Assembly: GCA_017556045.1 (NCBI GenBank)
Contig: JAFZFF010000051.1
Span: 1 to 36,236 of the forward strand
Length of the DNA stretch: 36,236 nucleotides
Direction: 5' to 3'
From: Bacteroidaceae bacterium
GTDB lineage: Bacteria; Bacteroidota; Bacteroidia; Bacteroidales; Bacteroidaceae
The notes under the pieces are model-generated. The model did not search any database. It was given only the letters and a program-made list of their open reading frames with translations, and was not told the DNA's origin. Positions 11,907 through 21,925 of the stretch are shown here, piece by piece. Made by a program: the position numbers and the translations under genes. Each line of letters begins with the position of its first letter. Positions within the stretch are counted from its first letter, which is position 1.

Positions 11907-12658
11907 TGTCTACCCTCCTTTCTCAAGCTTGTCAATACATTGATATCGCCACGGCGTGCATATTTGATACCATCCGAACCCTCAGCTTCTACAAGAATGA
12001 AGTATACCCCATCCTCTACTCGTCTGCCGTGATAGGTACCATCCCAACATACGTAGTAAGTATACCCATTTTCGTACTCAATAGGAAGCGTATCTTGATT
12101 GCCCGAAACAATCTCTTGTCCCCAACGATTGAATATCTTCATCCGAAACGAAAGGAGCGACTGTGTCTTTACTCTGAACACATCATTCGTGCCATCCCCA
12201 TTGGGCGAAAAGGCATTGTATAGGTGTACCGACGAACCACGCAGTGAAAAGGTAATAGGCTCAGCCTCTCCCTCACCCGTGATATTGCCTTCACGGTAGC
12301 TATAGGTAAAGACTAACGTCACGCGATAGCTCACATCTACGCCACCCTCGGTAAAGGTAAACGTGGTGGTCTCCTCATTGCGCTTGGCAAGCGATTTCTC
12401 CACCCCATTCTTTATCTGCGTGATTTCCCATTCATACAGCACTTTATACCCCGCAGTATCTGTCAGGTTAGCCATAAAAGTCAATGTGAATGGCGCATCA
12501 TAAGTGCCACCCACTTCGACCTCTTCCTCTTCACCCTCGTGATTGATATACATCGCTATAGCATCATCAGCCTTGGGGTACCAGTCAGGAACGACCTGTG
12601 CCTTTACGGCAAACAACACCCATAAACCGAGCACTACAGATATTAATACTCTTCTCAT
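11903..12658 (-). CDS. T9SS-type protein with gliding-motility-associated C-terminal domain
   Basis: 251 residues: a signal peptide ending VKA-Q, an Ig-like region (about 30-145), and a C-terminal domain of about 100 residues. NAFSPNGDGTNDVF, FNRWGQEI, WDGTYHGRRVEDGVYF and a final RRGDINVL place that domain in the gliding-motility-associated / type B sorting family recognised by the type IX secretion system. The protein is probably exported through the outer membrane and processed or retained at the surface. The function of the N-terminal part is unknown. It is the first gene of the operon leading into uvrA (4-bp ATGA overlap), with a promoter-like motif 25 bp upstream. Confidence 0.82.
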
Positions 12659-12683
12659 ATCTTACTTACATACTTTTAAATGA

Positions 12684-12715
12684 CAAAGATAGTGCAAGGT
12701 GAGCGAAAAAGCAAG
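12684..12715 (-). promoter_or_regulatory. Putative promoter of the T9SS-uvrA-GH51-CE1 operon
   Basis: On the minus strand TATCTTTG (12684-12691) is a perfect TAnnTTTG. CTTG at 12712-12715 stands 20 bp upstream as a 3-of-4 match to the -33 element. Confidence 0.5.
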
Positions 12716-12775
12716 TTTCAACGAATGAATGTAAGGATAAGTTCTCCATTAAGCCCTAAGCATCATATATCACAG

Positions 12776-12812
12776 AAAAAAGGAGAGGTAGCACTATTGT
12801 GACTACCTCCCT
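12776..12812 (-). terminator. Rho-independent terminator after GH2
   Basis: On the minus strand arms 12803-12812 and 12782-12791 form about 9 bp (one G-U), extended by CAC/GTG in the loop. Six T residues follow (12776-12781). It lies just downstream of the GH2 stop at 12845. Confidence 0.7.
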
Positions 12813-12844
12813 ATTAACTTCGTTCGAAGAATATCTCTACGACA

Positions 12845-14659
12845 TTACTTGCTCAGCGACTCGCAGATACGGCGATTGATAGCGCTCACACGCTCTTCGT
12901 CAAGTTTGATAACCTTACGGTCATAGGTAATGAGTCCGTTTACCTCAATCTCCACATCAGTAGTCTGAGTATATACGGCAGCTGAGAATCCTTGCGAGAT
13001 CATACGATAGAGGATTTCTGCATACTTAACATACTCGTCAGTAGCCTCTTTCGATGAGTTGAATTGTACATATCCCCAGTTGCGATTAGGCTCCCAAAGA
13101 TGGTCTTTCAGCACAAGACCTATGCCACCATATTCACCAAGTACATTGGCACGCGCTCCATCAAACAGATACATCTCGGGAGCGGGATAATTATGCAAGT
13201 CGAGCATATCGCCACAATGATAGTGATTACCACCACTAGCAGGGTTAACCAAACGTGAGGGATCATACAGCTTGGTCCATTCAGCAATCTCCTCGGTCTT
13301 AAATTGTCCCCAAGCCTCATTGAAGGGCACCCATGTACCTACGCAGGGATATGAATAGAGGTAATCAATAATCTCTTTCCACTCCTTGCGGAAGTTAGTC
13401 TCAGACTTCTCTGAGCGCTTTACCTCGACACCATCAAAGTAGTTACGATTCTGCCATCCTGGACCACGGTCGCCACTAGGCATATCTTGCCATACGATGA
13501 TTCCCAATTTATCACAATGGGTATACCAACGAGCGGGTTCCACCTTGATATGCTTGCGAATCATATTGAATCCTAAATCTTTGGTCTTCTGCACATCGTA
13601 GAGCAAAGCCTCATCGGTAGGTGCGGTATAGAGACCATCAGGCCACCATCCTTGGTCGAGCGGGCCAAATTGGAAGAGAGGTTTGTTGTTCAACTCCAAG
13701 CGTACAATACCATTGGCGTCGCGACGTGTAGAGAACTTACGCATAGCAGCATAGCCATCTACCTGATCAACCACCTTACCACCACTTTTAAGTGTTACCT
13801 GCAGGGTATAAAGGAAGGGTGAATCGGGGCTCCAAAACTTACAATCTGCAGGCATGGGGATCTCTATGCCTTGTTGATTGATACTCTTGCCAGTAGCAAC
13901 GAGCTTGCCTTCGTCAAATACCTTCACCTCGAGCATGTCTGCATCGTCAGCTTTGGCCATATCTGCATTAACTCTGAGCAACTTGCGATCGATATCAGAA
14001 ACGATACGCAAATCCTGGATATGCTTCTCATTGACAGGCTCCATCCACACAGTCTGCCAGATACCACTGACGGGAGTATACCATATACCTCCAGGATTTG
14101 ACACCTGCTTACCACGTGGCTGATAGCTACGATCTGTGGGGTCCCATACCTTGACGGTGAGCGTATTGCTCTTGCTCTCCAAAGCGGGAGTGATATCAAA
14201 TGTAAAGGGTGTGAAACCACCTGTATGACTACCAACTTTGACGTCGTTGACCCACACGTCGGCTTTCCAATCTACAGCACCGAAGTGGAGCAACACACGC
14301 TTATTCTTCCATGTTGAGGGTACTGTAAAGGTACGCTGATACACCAACTCTTGTCTATCGTTGATGCGTCGGCCTACACCAGAAAGAGATGACTCGATAG
14401 CAAAGGGCACTAAGATGTCGCCCTCGAAGGCAGTAGGGATAGCACTTCCCTTCTCTACCACGGCATATTGCCATAGTCCATTAAGGTTTTTCCACTCACC
14501 ACGTTCCATGATAGGACGCGGATATTCAGGTAACACATTGTTGGGGTCGATAGTCTCCGCCCAAGTTGTCTTAATCTTGTCGCCAGCAGGAGCCCACTGA
14601 GCAAACGCACCACATGCTACAACGCAACAGAGAAGTGCAGATAAAAATCTTCTTTTCAT
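12845..14659 (-). CDS. GH2 family beta-glycosidase, secreted
   Basis: A 604-residue exported glycosidase of the beta-galactosidase/glucuronidase/mannosidase superfamily. The signal peptide ends GAFA-Q (residues 17-21). The order is sugar-binding sandwich (about 45-205), Ig-like domain (about 210-310) and TIM barrel. The acid/base is E448 in WVPFNEAWGQ and the nucleophile probably E509 in NVLGEYGGIG. The N-terminal YPRPIMERGEWKNLNGLW is typical of short GH2 enzymes annotated as beta-galactosidase in Bacteroidales. Substrate specificity cannot be decided. There is no extra C-terminal domain, so it is shorter than LacZ. A terminator follows. It lies downstream of a barrel-like protein on the same strand with a 78-bp gap that holds a promoter-like TACATTTG (14685-14692). 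Confidence 0.85.
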   Translation of the reverse strand: MKRRFLSALLCCVVACGAFAQWAPAGDKIKTTWAETIDPNNVLPEYPRPIMERGEWKNLNGLWQYAVVEKGSAIPTAFEGDILVPFAIESSLSGVGRRINDRQELVYQRTFTVPSTWKNKRVLLHFGAVDWKADVWVNDVKVGSHTGGFTPFTFDITPALESKSNTLTVKVWDPTDRSYQPRGKQVSNPGGIWYTPVSGIWQTVWMEPVNEKHIQDLRIVSDIDRKLLRVNADMAKADDADMLEVKVFDEGKLVATGKSINQQGIEIPMPADCKFWSPDSPFLYTLQVTLKSGGKVVDQVDGYAAMRKFSTRRDANGIVRLELNNKPLFQFGPLDQGWWPDGLYTAPTDEALLYDVQKTKDLGFNMIRKHIKVEPARWYTHCDKLGIIVWQDMPSGDRGPGWQNRNYFDGVEVKRSEKSETNFRKEWKEIIDYLYSYPCVGTWVPFNEAWGQFKTEEIAEWTKLYDPSRLVNPASGGNHYHCGDMLDLHNYPAPEMYLFDGARANVLGEYGGIGLVLKDHLWEPNRNWGYVQFNSSKEATDEYVKYAEILYRMISQGFSAAVYTQTTDVEIEVNGLITYDRKVIKLDEERVSAINRRICESLSK

Positions 14660-14737
14660 AGTACTATTTTATCTATATTTTTTGCAAATGTAATGAAACT
14701 TTCGTTATTCCTTGCACAAATCTGAGAAAACTTCAAT

Positions 14738-15799
14738 TCATTTTCCCAGTGCCACACGCAAAATAACCTGTTGAGAGTTATCAAACTTGTATTCAGTATA
14801 GTGGAACGATGCATTCACATAGCACTGCACATCTACCCTATTGAGCATATAAAAGCAGACATCCGTACGATTATACATACCGCTACGATAGTAGGGATCA
14901 CCACGATGAAGCACTGCACCAAAATCCTCATAGTCTGAATATTGCGATTCACCTGCATAAAGTCGATCACGCACTTCAAACCGTCCCTTGCGCACCTTCA
15001 CATCACCGAGGAATCCCATGGGAGACTTCCACACCATGTTGCGCCTATCGCGATTGAGCGATAACATCAATCCAGCCTCTGCGCTGAATGCATCGAGCCA
15101 TCTGAGGTCACTCTTCTCGACACCCAAATAAGGATTTATCATCAGTTTGTCATACACACGACACCCATTCGTAGGACGCGGCACTGAAAAGTGCAACAAT
15201 TGTACGTTCCATCCCAAGTAGTAGCCTTTATCGCCGAAACGTCCATCAGTGACAAGTTCAAAAATTTCACGCTTACCAATGCCCTGTTTATTGATCCAAT
15301 TGCAATAAAACTCGGCATAACCATAGGAATCTACATATTGCAAGAGAGCGCCCTGGAGCGTGGGAGTATGATAACGTAATGAGTCGTAGATAAAAATGTC
15401 TGGGAGTTCACGACGAAGTCGCTCGCGCGGAAATACTCCAAAGGCACCCGAAAAATGGGCCTCCTCGTAACGATAATAATAGGAGAACTCTTGAGAAGTG
15501 ATGCCATTAGTTCCAAAGTCCTTGATTGTCTGTACACCTACCATAATAGAGTTCGGGCCTGACTGCAGACCGGCCTCGATTCCTAGTTGAGAGCCAAAGA
15601 GTGTCTGTGAACGCTGATAGGGACTATGTACCTCTCGATTATCAAAGAAGCTATAGTTGCTTACCCCAAACATGGTATTCAGTGACTTCTGGTTTTCCAG
15701 CACATCACCCTGTGCGTAGAGATTTACAATTCCTATCACACAGATAAGAAGCCACAACGCCAATCGCCTTACACATTTCAACTTATTATATCTTATCAT
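14738..15799 (-). CDS. Hypothetical exported protein, probable outer-membrane beta-barrel
   Basis: 353 residues with a Sec signal peptide (hydrophobic residues 12-28, cleavage near YAQ-G). The rest alternates short aromatic-rich strands (YYYRYEEAHFSGAFGVFP, YCNWIN, CFYMLNRVDVQCYVNASFHYTEY) and ends in VILRVALGK, which suggests a beta-barrel of the outer membrane. I do not recognise a named family. A minus-strand promoter-like TACCTTTG occurs at 15823-15830. The GH2 gene follows on the same strand but has its own promoter-like motif, so they need not be one operon. Function unknown. Confidence 0.6.
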   Translation of the reverse strand: MIRYNKLKCVRRLALWLLICVIGIVNLYAQGDVLENQKSLNTMFGVSNYSFFDNREVHSPYQRSQTLFGSQLGIEAGLQSGPNSIMVGVQTIKDFGTNGITSQEFSYYYRYEEAHFSGAFGVFPRERLRRELPDIFIYDSLRYHTPTLQGALLQYVDSYGYAEFYCNWINKQGIGKREIFELVTDGRFGDKGYYLGWNVQLLHFSVPRPTNGCRVYDKLMINPYLGVEKSDLRWLDAFSAEAGLMLSLNRDRRNMVWKSPMGFLGDVKVRKGRFEVRDRLYAGESQYSDYEDFGAVLHRGDPYYRSGMYNRTDVCFYMLNRVDVQCYVNASFHYTEYKFDNSQQVILRVALGK

Positions 15800-15904
15800 A
15801 CTTTTGCTTATCGAATGAGATGCAAAGGTACAATTTTTATTTTATACCCAACACACCATGAAGGTCTTTTCACAACTACATTTAGCGATGTTTTACCCCA
15901 AAGC

Positions 15905-15936
15905 CTTGCTCAGTTCATAGCTTTTGTGTACCTTTA
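15905..15936 (+). promoter_or_regulatory. Putative promoter of the RecB-like gene
   Basis: CTTG (15905-15908), a 20-bp spacer and TACCTTTA (15929-15936) each differ by one base from the TTTG/TAnnTTTG consensus. The start codon is 25 bp downstream. Confidence 0.4.
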
Positions 15937-15960
15937 TCCATCGAAACAAGATTCAACTTC

Positions 15961-18900
15961 ATGGACAACCAATATTTACATATATATAGGGCTTCGGCAG
16001 GCTCAGGAAAGACCTTCACATTAGCAGTGGCCTACATTTGTCTGCTCATCGAACGCCCCGACGCTTACCGACATATTTTAGCAGTAACCTTTACCAACAA
16101 GGCTACAGCCGAGATGAAAAATCGCATATTGGGCAAGCTCTATGCTTTAGCGAACGACACTCCCGACGGAGCTCCTTACCTCGAGGAGGTACGCAAACGC
16201 ACTCAGCTACCAGACGCTACGATACGCCAACGTGCTTCTGAGGCACTCAGCCTACTTATCCACGACTATAGCCACTTCCGCGTAGCTACTATCGATAGCT
16301 TTTTCCAATCCGTACTACGCGCTTTGGCACGTGAACTCGACCTAGGAACAAGCATGACCATCGAACTTGACACGCGCAAGGTGATTGCAGATGCAGTCAA
16401 CCTACTATTGCGAGAGCTCAAGCCAAGTGACACCACACTCGAATGGCTCGAGACATACATCTACGAACAGATGGATGAGGGTAAATACTGGAACATTACC
16501 GATGAACTCAAAAATTTTGCAGCCAATATACACCGTGAAGATTACCAGCGAAATGCAACTGCACTAAGCCGGCAACTCGAGATACCTCACCTCATACGTG
16601 ACCTACGCAGCAAACTCATAGCACAGCGCAAGGCTGCAATAGACCAAATACAAGAGCGCGCCACACAGTTCTTTACCCTACTCAGCAACAATGGCTACAG
16701 TGTGGGCGACTTTTCGTACCAAAGTTCCGGTGCTTGTAGCTATTACCTCAACATACAGAAGGGTAAATACAGTACCACCCTATCACCACGCCATCTCGCT
16801 GGCGCCAATGGGCCCGAAGGCTGGGTATCAAAGAGTGCCAAAAACCATAAAGCGCTGACAGATTTTGCCGCTACATATCTCGTACCGCATATCAATGACA
16901 CGCACTACTTATGCCAAAAGCATGTGCCAATGATATACTCGTGTGATCTCATCATACATCATCTATATCAGCTACAACTTATCGATATCATCCACGACCG
17001 AGTATTGCGCCTCAATCGCGAGGAGAACAGATTTCTATTGGCCGACACTTGTCAGATGCTGAGCCGAATGCAAACAGGTGACTCAGCCTTTGTGTTTGAG
17101 AAATTGGGTTACTACATTGAGCACATCATGATAGATGAGTTTCAAGACACATCACGAATGCAGTGGGACAACTTCTATCCCCTACTCCTTGAGGGATTGT
17201 CACACGGCAAGAGTAGCCTTGTTGTCGGTGATGTGAAGCAAGCTATCTATCGCTGGAGAGGCAGCGACTGGCGTATACTCAATGAAGAGTTGGCACACAA
17301 GCTCGACAACTATACCTTTAAGGATGACAAACCCCTTGATGTCAATCGCCGTAGTTGTAAGGGAATTGTAGATTTTAACAACAAGCTATTTGGGGAATGC
17401 AATAACCTGCTTGTCGCTCAATTGGGCCAACAATACTCTGCTCCATTACAACAAGCCTACGCTGATGTACAACAGAAGTGGATTGACAGTAACGAAGGAG
17501 GATACATACGCATTACCAATGTACTACAAGATACCGACGAGACAGCCTCTGAGGCAATGTGTCGTGAAGTAGCATCGCTCATCTATGAACTACGCCTACA
17601 GGGTATTGCTGATCACGACATCGCCATACTCACGCGCAACAATCATCACATCACCAGCATCGTCGACTACATGGCGCGCCACCATGCCGATATACATATA
17701 TTCTCCGCCGATGCCTATCTCTTAGAGGCCTCTACCGCCGTAGGTATGATCATCAATGCTATGCGCTATATCGCTGACACACAACAGAAACCTGCTTTAG
17801 CGCATCTAGCCATCGATTACCATAGCTATATACTATCATCAGCACTTACGACATCAGACATCCTCGAGATGAGAACCGATACCTACGGACTTCCTAAGGC
17901 TTTTTCCGAACGTATCCCCAAATTACAGCAGACTCCCATCTATGAATTGGCCGAAACCCTATACCGTACATTCTCTCTCCACCTGTTATCTGGCGAAGAC
18001 GGCTATGTGATGGCTTTCTTTGACCGTCTGCTTACTTGGTGTTCCGATACAGCGGGTAACTTAAGCGATTTCGTACGTTATTGGGATGATGAGCTACATA
18101 CCACAGCCATTCCAGCCGGAGCGAGTGAGGGTATAGAAGCCATGACCATACATAAATCTAAGGGATTGGAGTTTAATACCGTCATACTACCTTACTGTGA
18201 GTGGGAACTCAATAAATATGACTCTACTTTATGGGTGGATACCACTGACCCCATAGCGCAAGGTCTTGCCACCATCCCTGTGAAATACTCTAAAAAGATG
18301 CAGGAATCAGTCTTTGCACCACAACACGAAGAAGAGTATTTGCAACAAATCGTCGATAGCTACAACCTACTCTATGTAGCCTGCACACGTCCCAAAGAGA
18401 ACCTCTTCATACTCAAGGGAGCAGGTAAGGCTGCCAGTGCAAAACAAACTGATGAGAAGAAGAAAAAGAAGACAACAAGTACTACTACCACCATAAACAC
18501 CGTAGCGCAGCTTATCGGAAGAGCAATCTCGATGGGAGATAGCGATATCGTAGAGTTTGGCACACTCGTCCCACATACATCGAAAAAGACAACTATATCT
18601 AAAAAAGAGAAGACAGAAAAGCAGACCAACCCCTTCGAGGTGAAACCAACCCCCATAGAGGTAGCCATGCATTCAGAGCCACTCACCGTCAACTTCCGTC
18701 AGTCAAATCTCTCGAAACGCTTTGTCTCATCAAGCAACATGTCCGCTAATAGCTACCTTGACCAAGGATTGCTGCTTCATGAACTCTTTTCACGCATGAG
18801 CACTGCTGCCGATGCCCCCACGGCTATTGCGACCCTTGCCGCGCAAGGCCTGATAGGTGATGATACCCAACAACGCAAGGTATCCCGCATCGTACATCAG

Positions 18901-19227
18901 GCATTAGAGCATGCCCAAGCAGGCGAATGGTTTTCGGGCAAATACCAGTTATTCAATGAGTGTAGCATCGTATACATACCCAACACGATGCCTCAAAACT
19001 CACGATGCTACTCCCCCAGCGCCGAGCCTCACACCCTTCGCCCCGACCGCGTGATGCGCCATGGTGACCATACCATCGTAGTAGACTTCAAATTCGCCCG
19101 TCCCGCAGATGAACACCGCAACCAGGTGGCCCGCTATATGGAGTTACTCCGCAATATGGGACACAGCTATATACAAGGTTATGTCTGGTACGTCTATGAG
19201 AACAAGACGGAAGAAGTTTTTCTCTAA
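15961..19227 (+). CDS. RecB/AddA-like UvrD-family helicase with C-terminal nuclease
   Basis: A 1088-residue superfamily-1A DNA helicase of the exodeoxyribonuclease V / AddAB type, which would unwind and trim double-strand ends for recombination. Motifs in order: Walker A RASAGSGKT (10-18), motif Ia TFTNKATAEMKNRI, Walker B MIDEFQDTS, motif III VGDVKQAIYRWRGSDW, motif V AMTIHKSKGLEF and motif VI LLYVACTRPKENLFIL. The last 70 residues hold a PD-(D/E)XK nuclease core (RPDRVMRHGDHTIVVDFKF with following QVARYM). A Lys/Thr-rich linker (KKKKKTTSTTTT) separates helicase and nuclease parts. No AddB partner lies beside it in the window. The start at 15961 gives the family's usual N-terminus; the upstream gene is divergent. 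Confidence 0.88.
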   Translation: MDNQYLHIYRASAGSGKTFTLAVAYICLLIERPDAYRHILAVTFTNKATAEMKNRILGKLYALANDTPDGAPYLEEVRKRTQLPDATIRQRASEALSLLIHDYSHFRVATIDSFFQSVLRALARELDLGTSMTIELDTRKVIADAVNLLLRELKPSDTTLEWLETYIYEQMDEGKYWNITDELKNFAANIHREDYQRNATALSRQLEIPHLIRDLRSKLIAQRKAAIDQIQERATQFFTLLSNNGYSVGDFSYQSSGACSYYLNIQKGKYSTTLSPRHLAGANGPEGWVSKSAKNHKALTDFAATYLVPHINDTHYLCQKHVPMIYSCDLIIHHLYQLQLIDIIHDRVLRLNREENRFLLADTCQMLSRMQTGDSAFVFEKLGYYIEHIMIDEFQDTSRMQWDNFYPLLLEGLSHGKSSLVVGDVKQAIYRWRGSDWRILNEELAHKLDNYTFKDDKPLDVNRRSCKGIVDFNNKLFGECNNLLVAQLGQQYSAPLQQAYADVQQKWIDSNEGGYIRITNVLQDTDETASEAMCREVASLIYELRLQGIADHDIAILTRNNHHITSIVDYMARHHADIHIFSADAYLLEASTAVGMIINAMRYIADTQQKPALAHLAIDYHSYILSSALTTSDILEMRTDTYGLPKAFSERIPKLQQTPIYELAETLYRTFSLHLLSGEDGYVMAFFDRLLTWCSDTAGNLSDFVRYWDDELHTTAIPAGASEGIEAMTIHKSKGLEFNTVILPYCEWELNKYDSTLWVDTTDPIAQGLATIPVKYSKKMQESVFAPQHEEEYLQQIVDSYNLLYVACTRPKENLFILKGAGKAASAKQTDEKKKKKTTSTTTTINTVAQLIGRAISMGDSDIVEFGTLVPHTSKKTTISKKEKTEKQTNPFEVKPTPIEVAMHSEPLTVNFRQSNLSKRFVSSSNMSANSYLDQGLLLHELFSRMSTAADAPTAIATLAAQGLIGDDTQQRKVSRIVHQALEHAQAGEWFSGKYQLFNECSIVYIPNTMPQNSRCYSPSAEPHTLRPDRVMRHGDHTIVVDFKFARPADEHRNQVARYMELLRNMGHSYIQGYVWYVYENKTEEVFL

Positions 19228-19370
19228 GTGAATAAACATTGAATCTTCCCTGAGGTTGTTTGGATATTTACGTTTTTTTTGCGTAAATGCCCAAACAAGC
19301 TCTCTTTTACCATCGTGCTATTATTTTTTTTATTAATTTTGCAACTCATTTAGTTTTTAAGTTAAAAAAG

Positions 19371-21656
19371 ATGACAAAGATAACGAAGGAGGCTGCTCTG
19401 CTGTATCACTCACAGGGCAAGCCAGGTAAGATTGAGGTGGTACCCACCAAACCCTATAGTACACAAACAGACCTTTCGCTCGCTTACTCACCTGGTGTAG
19501 CTGAGCCTTGTCTTGAGATTGAGAAAAATCCTCAGACGGCTTATGACTATACTGCCAAGGGTAACCTCGTAGCGGTAATTTCTAACGGAACCGCAGTCCT
19601 TGGTCTCGGTGACATCGGCACATTGGCAGGTAAGCCTGTGATGGAGGGTAAGGGTCTACTATTTAAGATATATGCAGGCATCGATGTGTTCGACATCGAG
19701 GTTGACGAGAAGGATCCCGAGAAGTTCATCCAAGCCGTTAAGGCTATTGCCCCCACATTCGGCGGTATCAACTTGGAGGACATCAAGGCCCCCGAGTGCT
19801 TCGAGATTGAGCGTCGCCTCAAAGAAGAACTCGACATTCCTGTGATGCACGACGACCAGCACGGAACAGCTATCATCTCATCAGCTGGCCTTGTTAATGC
19901 GCTGCAGGTAGCTGGCAAAAAGATTGAGGAAGTGAAGATTGTCGTAAATGGTGCTGGTGCATCAGCAATCTCATGTACAAAACTTTATGTAGCTCTTGGT
20001 GCACGCAGAGAAAATATCCTCATGCTCGACAGTAAGGGTGTCATCACCTCAGATCGTCCCAATTTGACCGAAGAGAAGAAGTTCTTCGCCACAGACCGTC
20101 GTGACGTACACACTCTCGAGGAGGCTATCAAGGGAGCCGACGTATTCCTCGGACTTTCACGCGGTAATGTGCTGAGCCAAGACATGGTACGCTCTATGGC
20201 CGACATGCCCATCGTGTTTGCTCTCGCCAACCCCACTCCCGAGATTTCATACGAGGATGCTATGGCTTCACGCCCCGACGTACTGATGGCCACAGGTCGC
20301 TCTGACTATCCTAACCAGATCAATAACGTTATCGGCTTCCCATACATCTTCCGTGGAGCACTTGACACACAGTCAACTGCCATCAATGAAGAAATGAAGC
20401 TGGCAGCTGTACACGCCATTGCAGATCTCGCCAAGCAGCCAGTACCCGATGTAGTGAACGAGGCATATCACGTAAATAACCTCTCGTTTGGTCCCTCATA
20501 TTTCATTCCGAAACCCGTAGATCCCCGCCTCATCACTCATGTATCTATGGCTGTAGCCAAAGCTGCAATGGAGAGCGGCGTAGCACGCAAGCCTATCACT
20601 GACTGGGAGGCATACGCTACTCAGCTTCGCGAGCTCATGGGTCAGGAGAGCAAGCTCACCCGCCAGCTCTACGACACCGCACGTAGCAATCCCCAGCGCG
20701 TAGTATTTGCAGAGGGTATCCACCCGACAATGCTCAAGGCTGCTGTAGAGGCGAAGGCCGAAGGCATCTGCCACCCCATCCTTCTGGGTAATGATGAGCG
20801 CATCGAGAAACTCGCCAAGGAGCTTGACCTCAGTCTCGAAGGCATTGAAGTCATCAACCTCCGCCACGACCGTGAGGCAGAACGCCGCGAGCGCTATGCC
20901 CGCATCCTCAGCGAGAAACGTGCTCGCCAAGGTGTCAACTACCAGGAGGCCAACGATAAGATGTTTGAGCGCAACTACTTCGGTATGATGATGGTAGAGA
21001 CAGGAGAGGCTGATGCCTTCATCACTGGTCTTTACACCAAGTATAGCAACACCATCAAGGTTGCCAAGGAGGTCATTGGCATCCGTCCCGAGCATAAGAC
21101 CTTCGGCACCATGCATATCGTTAACTCAAAGAAGGGCACACTCTTCCTTGCCGATACGCTCATTAATCGTCACCCTGATACAGAGACACTCATCGACATT
21201 GCTAAACTTGCCAACGAGCGCGTAAACTTCTTCAACCATACACCTGTAATGAGCATGCTCTCATACTCAAACTTCGGCACCGATACTACAGGTAGCCCAG
21301 CTGCCGTACACGAGGCTGTAGAGTACTTGCACCGCGAATATCCCGAGTGGATTGTTGATGGTGAGATGCAGGTTAAATTTGCTCTTGACAGCAAACTGCG
21401 TGATGAGAAGTTCCCCTTCAATAAGCTCAGCGGCAAGGAAGTCAATACTCTCGTATTCCCCAACCTCTCGAGCGCTAATCAGGCCTATCAGTTCATCCAA
21501 ATGATGAGTGATAACACCGAGGTTATAGGCCCCATCCAGATGGGTCTGAACAAACCCATCCACTTCACCGACTGGGAAGCATCAGTACGCGATATCGTCA
21601 ACATCACCGCCATCGCCGTAATCGATGCTATCGTAAAGAAGCAGTTAGGAGAGTAA
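19371..21656 (+). CDS. maeB: NADP-dependent malic enzyme fused to phosphotransacetylase-like domain
   Basis: 761 residues, close to the length of E. coli MaeB. The N-terminal malic enzyme part (about 1-430) has LAYSPGVAEPCLEI, GTAVLGLGDIG and the dinucleotide-binding VNGAGASAISC near residue 190. It decarboxylates malate to pyruvate. The C-terminal part (about 430-761) is a phosphate acetyltransferase homologue, regulatory in known MaeB proteins. The frame is open to 19287, but the family start MTKITKEAALLYHSQGKPG is at 19371. TAATTTTG at 19334-19341, a -7-like motif, would lie inside the longer version. It is followed by a strong terminator, so it is probably monocistronic. Confidence 0.93.
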   Translation: MTKITKEAALLYHSQGKPGKIEVVPTKPYSTQTDLSLAYSPGVAEPCLEIEKNPQTAYDYTAKGNLVAVISNGTAVLGLGDIGTLAGKPVMEGKGLLFKIYAGIDVFDIEVDEKDPEKFIQAVKAIAPTFGGINLEDIKAPECFEIERRLKEELDIPVMHDDQHGTAIISSAGLVNALQVAGKKIEEVKIVVNGAGASAISCTKLYVALGARRENILMLDSKGVITSDRPNLTEEKKFFATDRRDVHTLEEAIKGADVFLGLSRGNVLSQDMVRSMADMPIVFALANPTPEISYEDAMASRPDVLMATGRSDYPNQINNVIGFPYIFRGALDTQSTAINEEMKLAAVHAIADLAKQPVPDVVNEAYHVNNLSFGPSYFIPKPVDPRLITHVSMAVAKAAMESGVARKPITDWEAYATQLRELMGQESKLTRQLYDTARSNPQRVVFAEGIHPTMLKAAVEAKAEGICHPILLGNDERIEKLAKELDLSLEGIEVINLRHDREAERRERYARILSEKRARQGVNYQEANDKMFERNYFGMMMVETGEADAFITGLYTKYSNTIKVAKEVIGIRPEHKTFGTMHIVNSKKGTLFLADTLINRHPDTETLIDIAKLANERVNFFNHTPVMSMLSYSNFGTDTTGSPAAVHEAVEYLHREYPEWIVDGEMQVKFALDSKLRDEKFPFNKLSGKEVNTLVFPNLSSANQAYQFIQMMSDNTEVIGPIQMGLNKPIHFTDWEASVRDIVNITAIAVIDAIVKKQLGE

Positions 21657-21698
21657 TACGGCCCCGCGACATAGCATAAGACGTACAATTCTATAGAT

Positions 21699-21734
21699 AA
21701 GCAGCAGTTACTCACCGAAGTAGCTGCTGCTTTT
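21699..21734 (+). terminator. Rho-independent terminator after maeB
   Basis: 14-nt arms (21699-21712 and 21719-21732; AAGCAGCAG pairs with CTGCTGCTT) with a single mismatch enclose a 6-nt loop and end in TTTT. The rest of the gap to 21925 shows nothing recognisable. Confidence 0.8.
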
Positions 21735-21925
21735 ATTCTTGGCTATACACCTCTATGACACATCAAGACGAAGGGTAGTTGTAGAGATTTGTCATGCCAC
21801 ACACCATCCCAATATACATCTTATATTCAACAGTATACAACTGATCACACTCACAAACCCAGCATTTGCGATGAGTTATACAATATAATTTCCGAACTTA
21901 GACCCACCTTTTACTCATACATGGC

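Noticed and set aside
19266-19288. ATTTACG / CGTAAAT hairpin with an eight-T loop before maeB
   Set aside because: The T tract is in the loop and not after the stem, so it is not a standard terminator; a 7-bp stem in AT-rich DNA can be chance.
19287-19370. 28-residue N-terminal extension of the malic enzyme
   Set aside because: The extension is hydrophobic, overlaps the -7-like TAATTTTG motif and precedes the conserved MTKITKEAALLYHS start.
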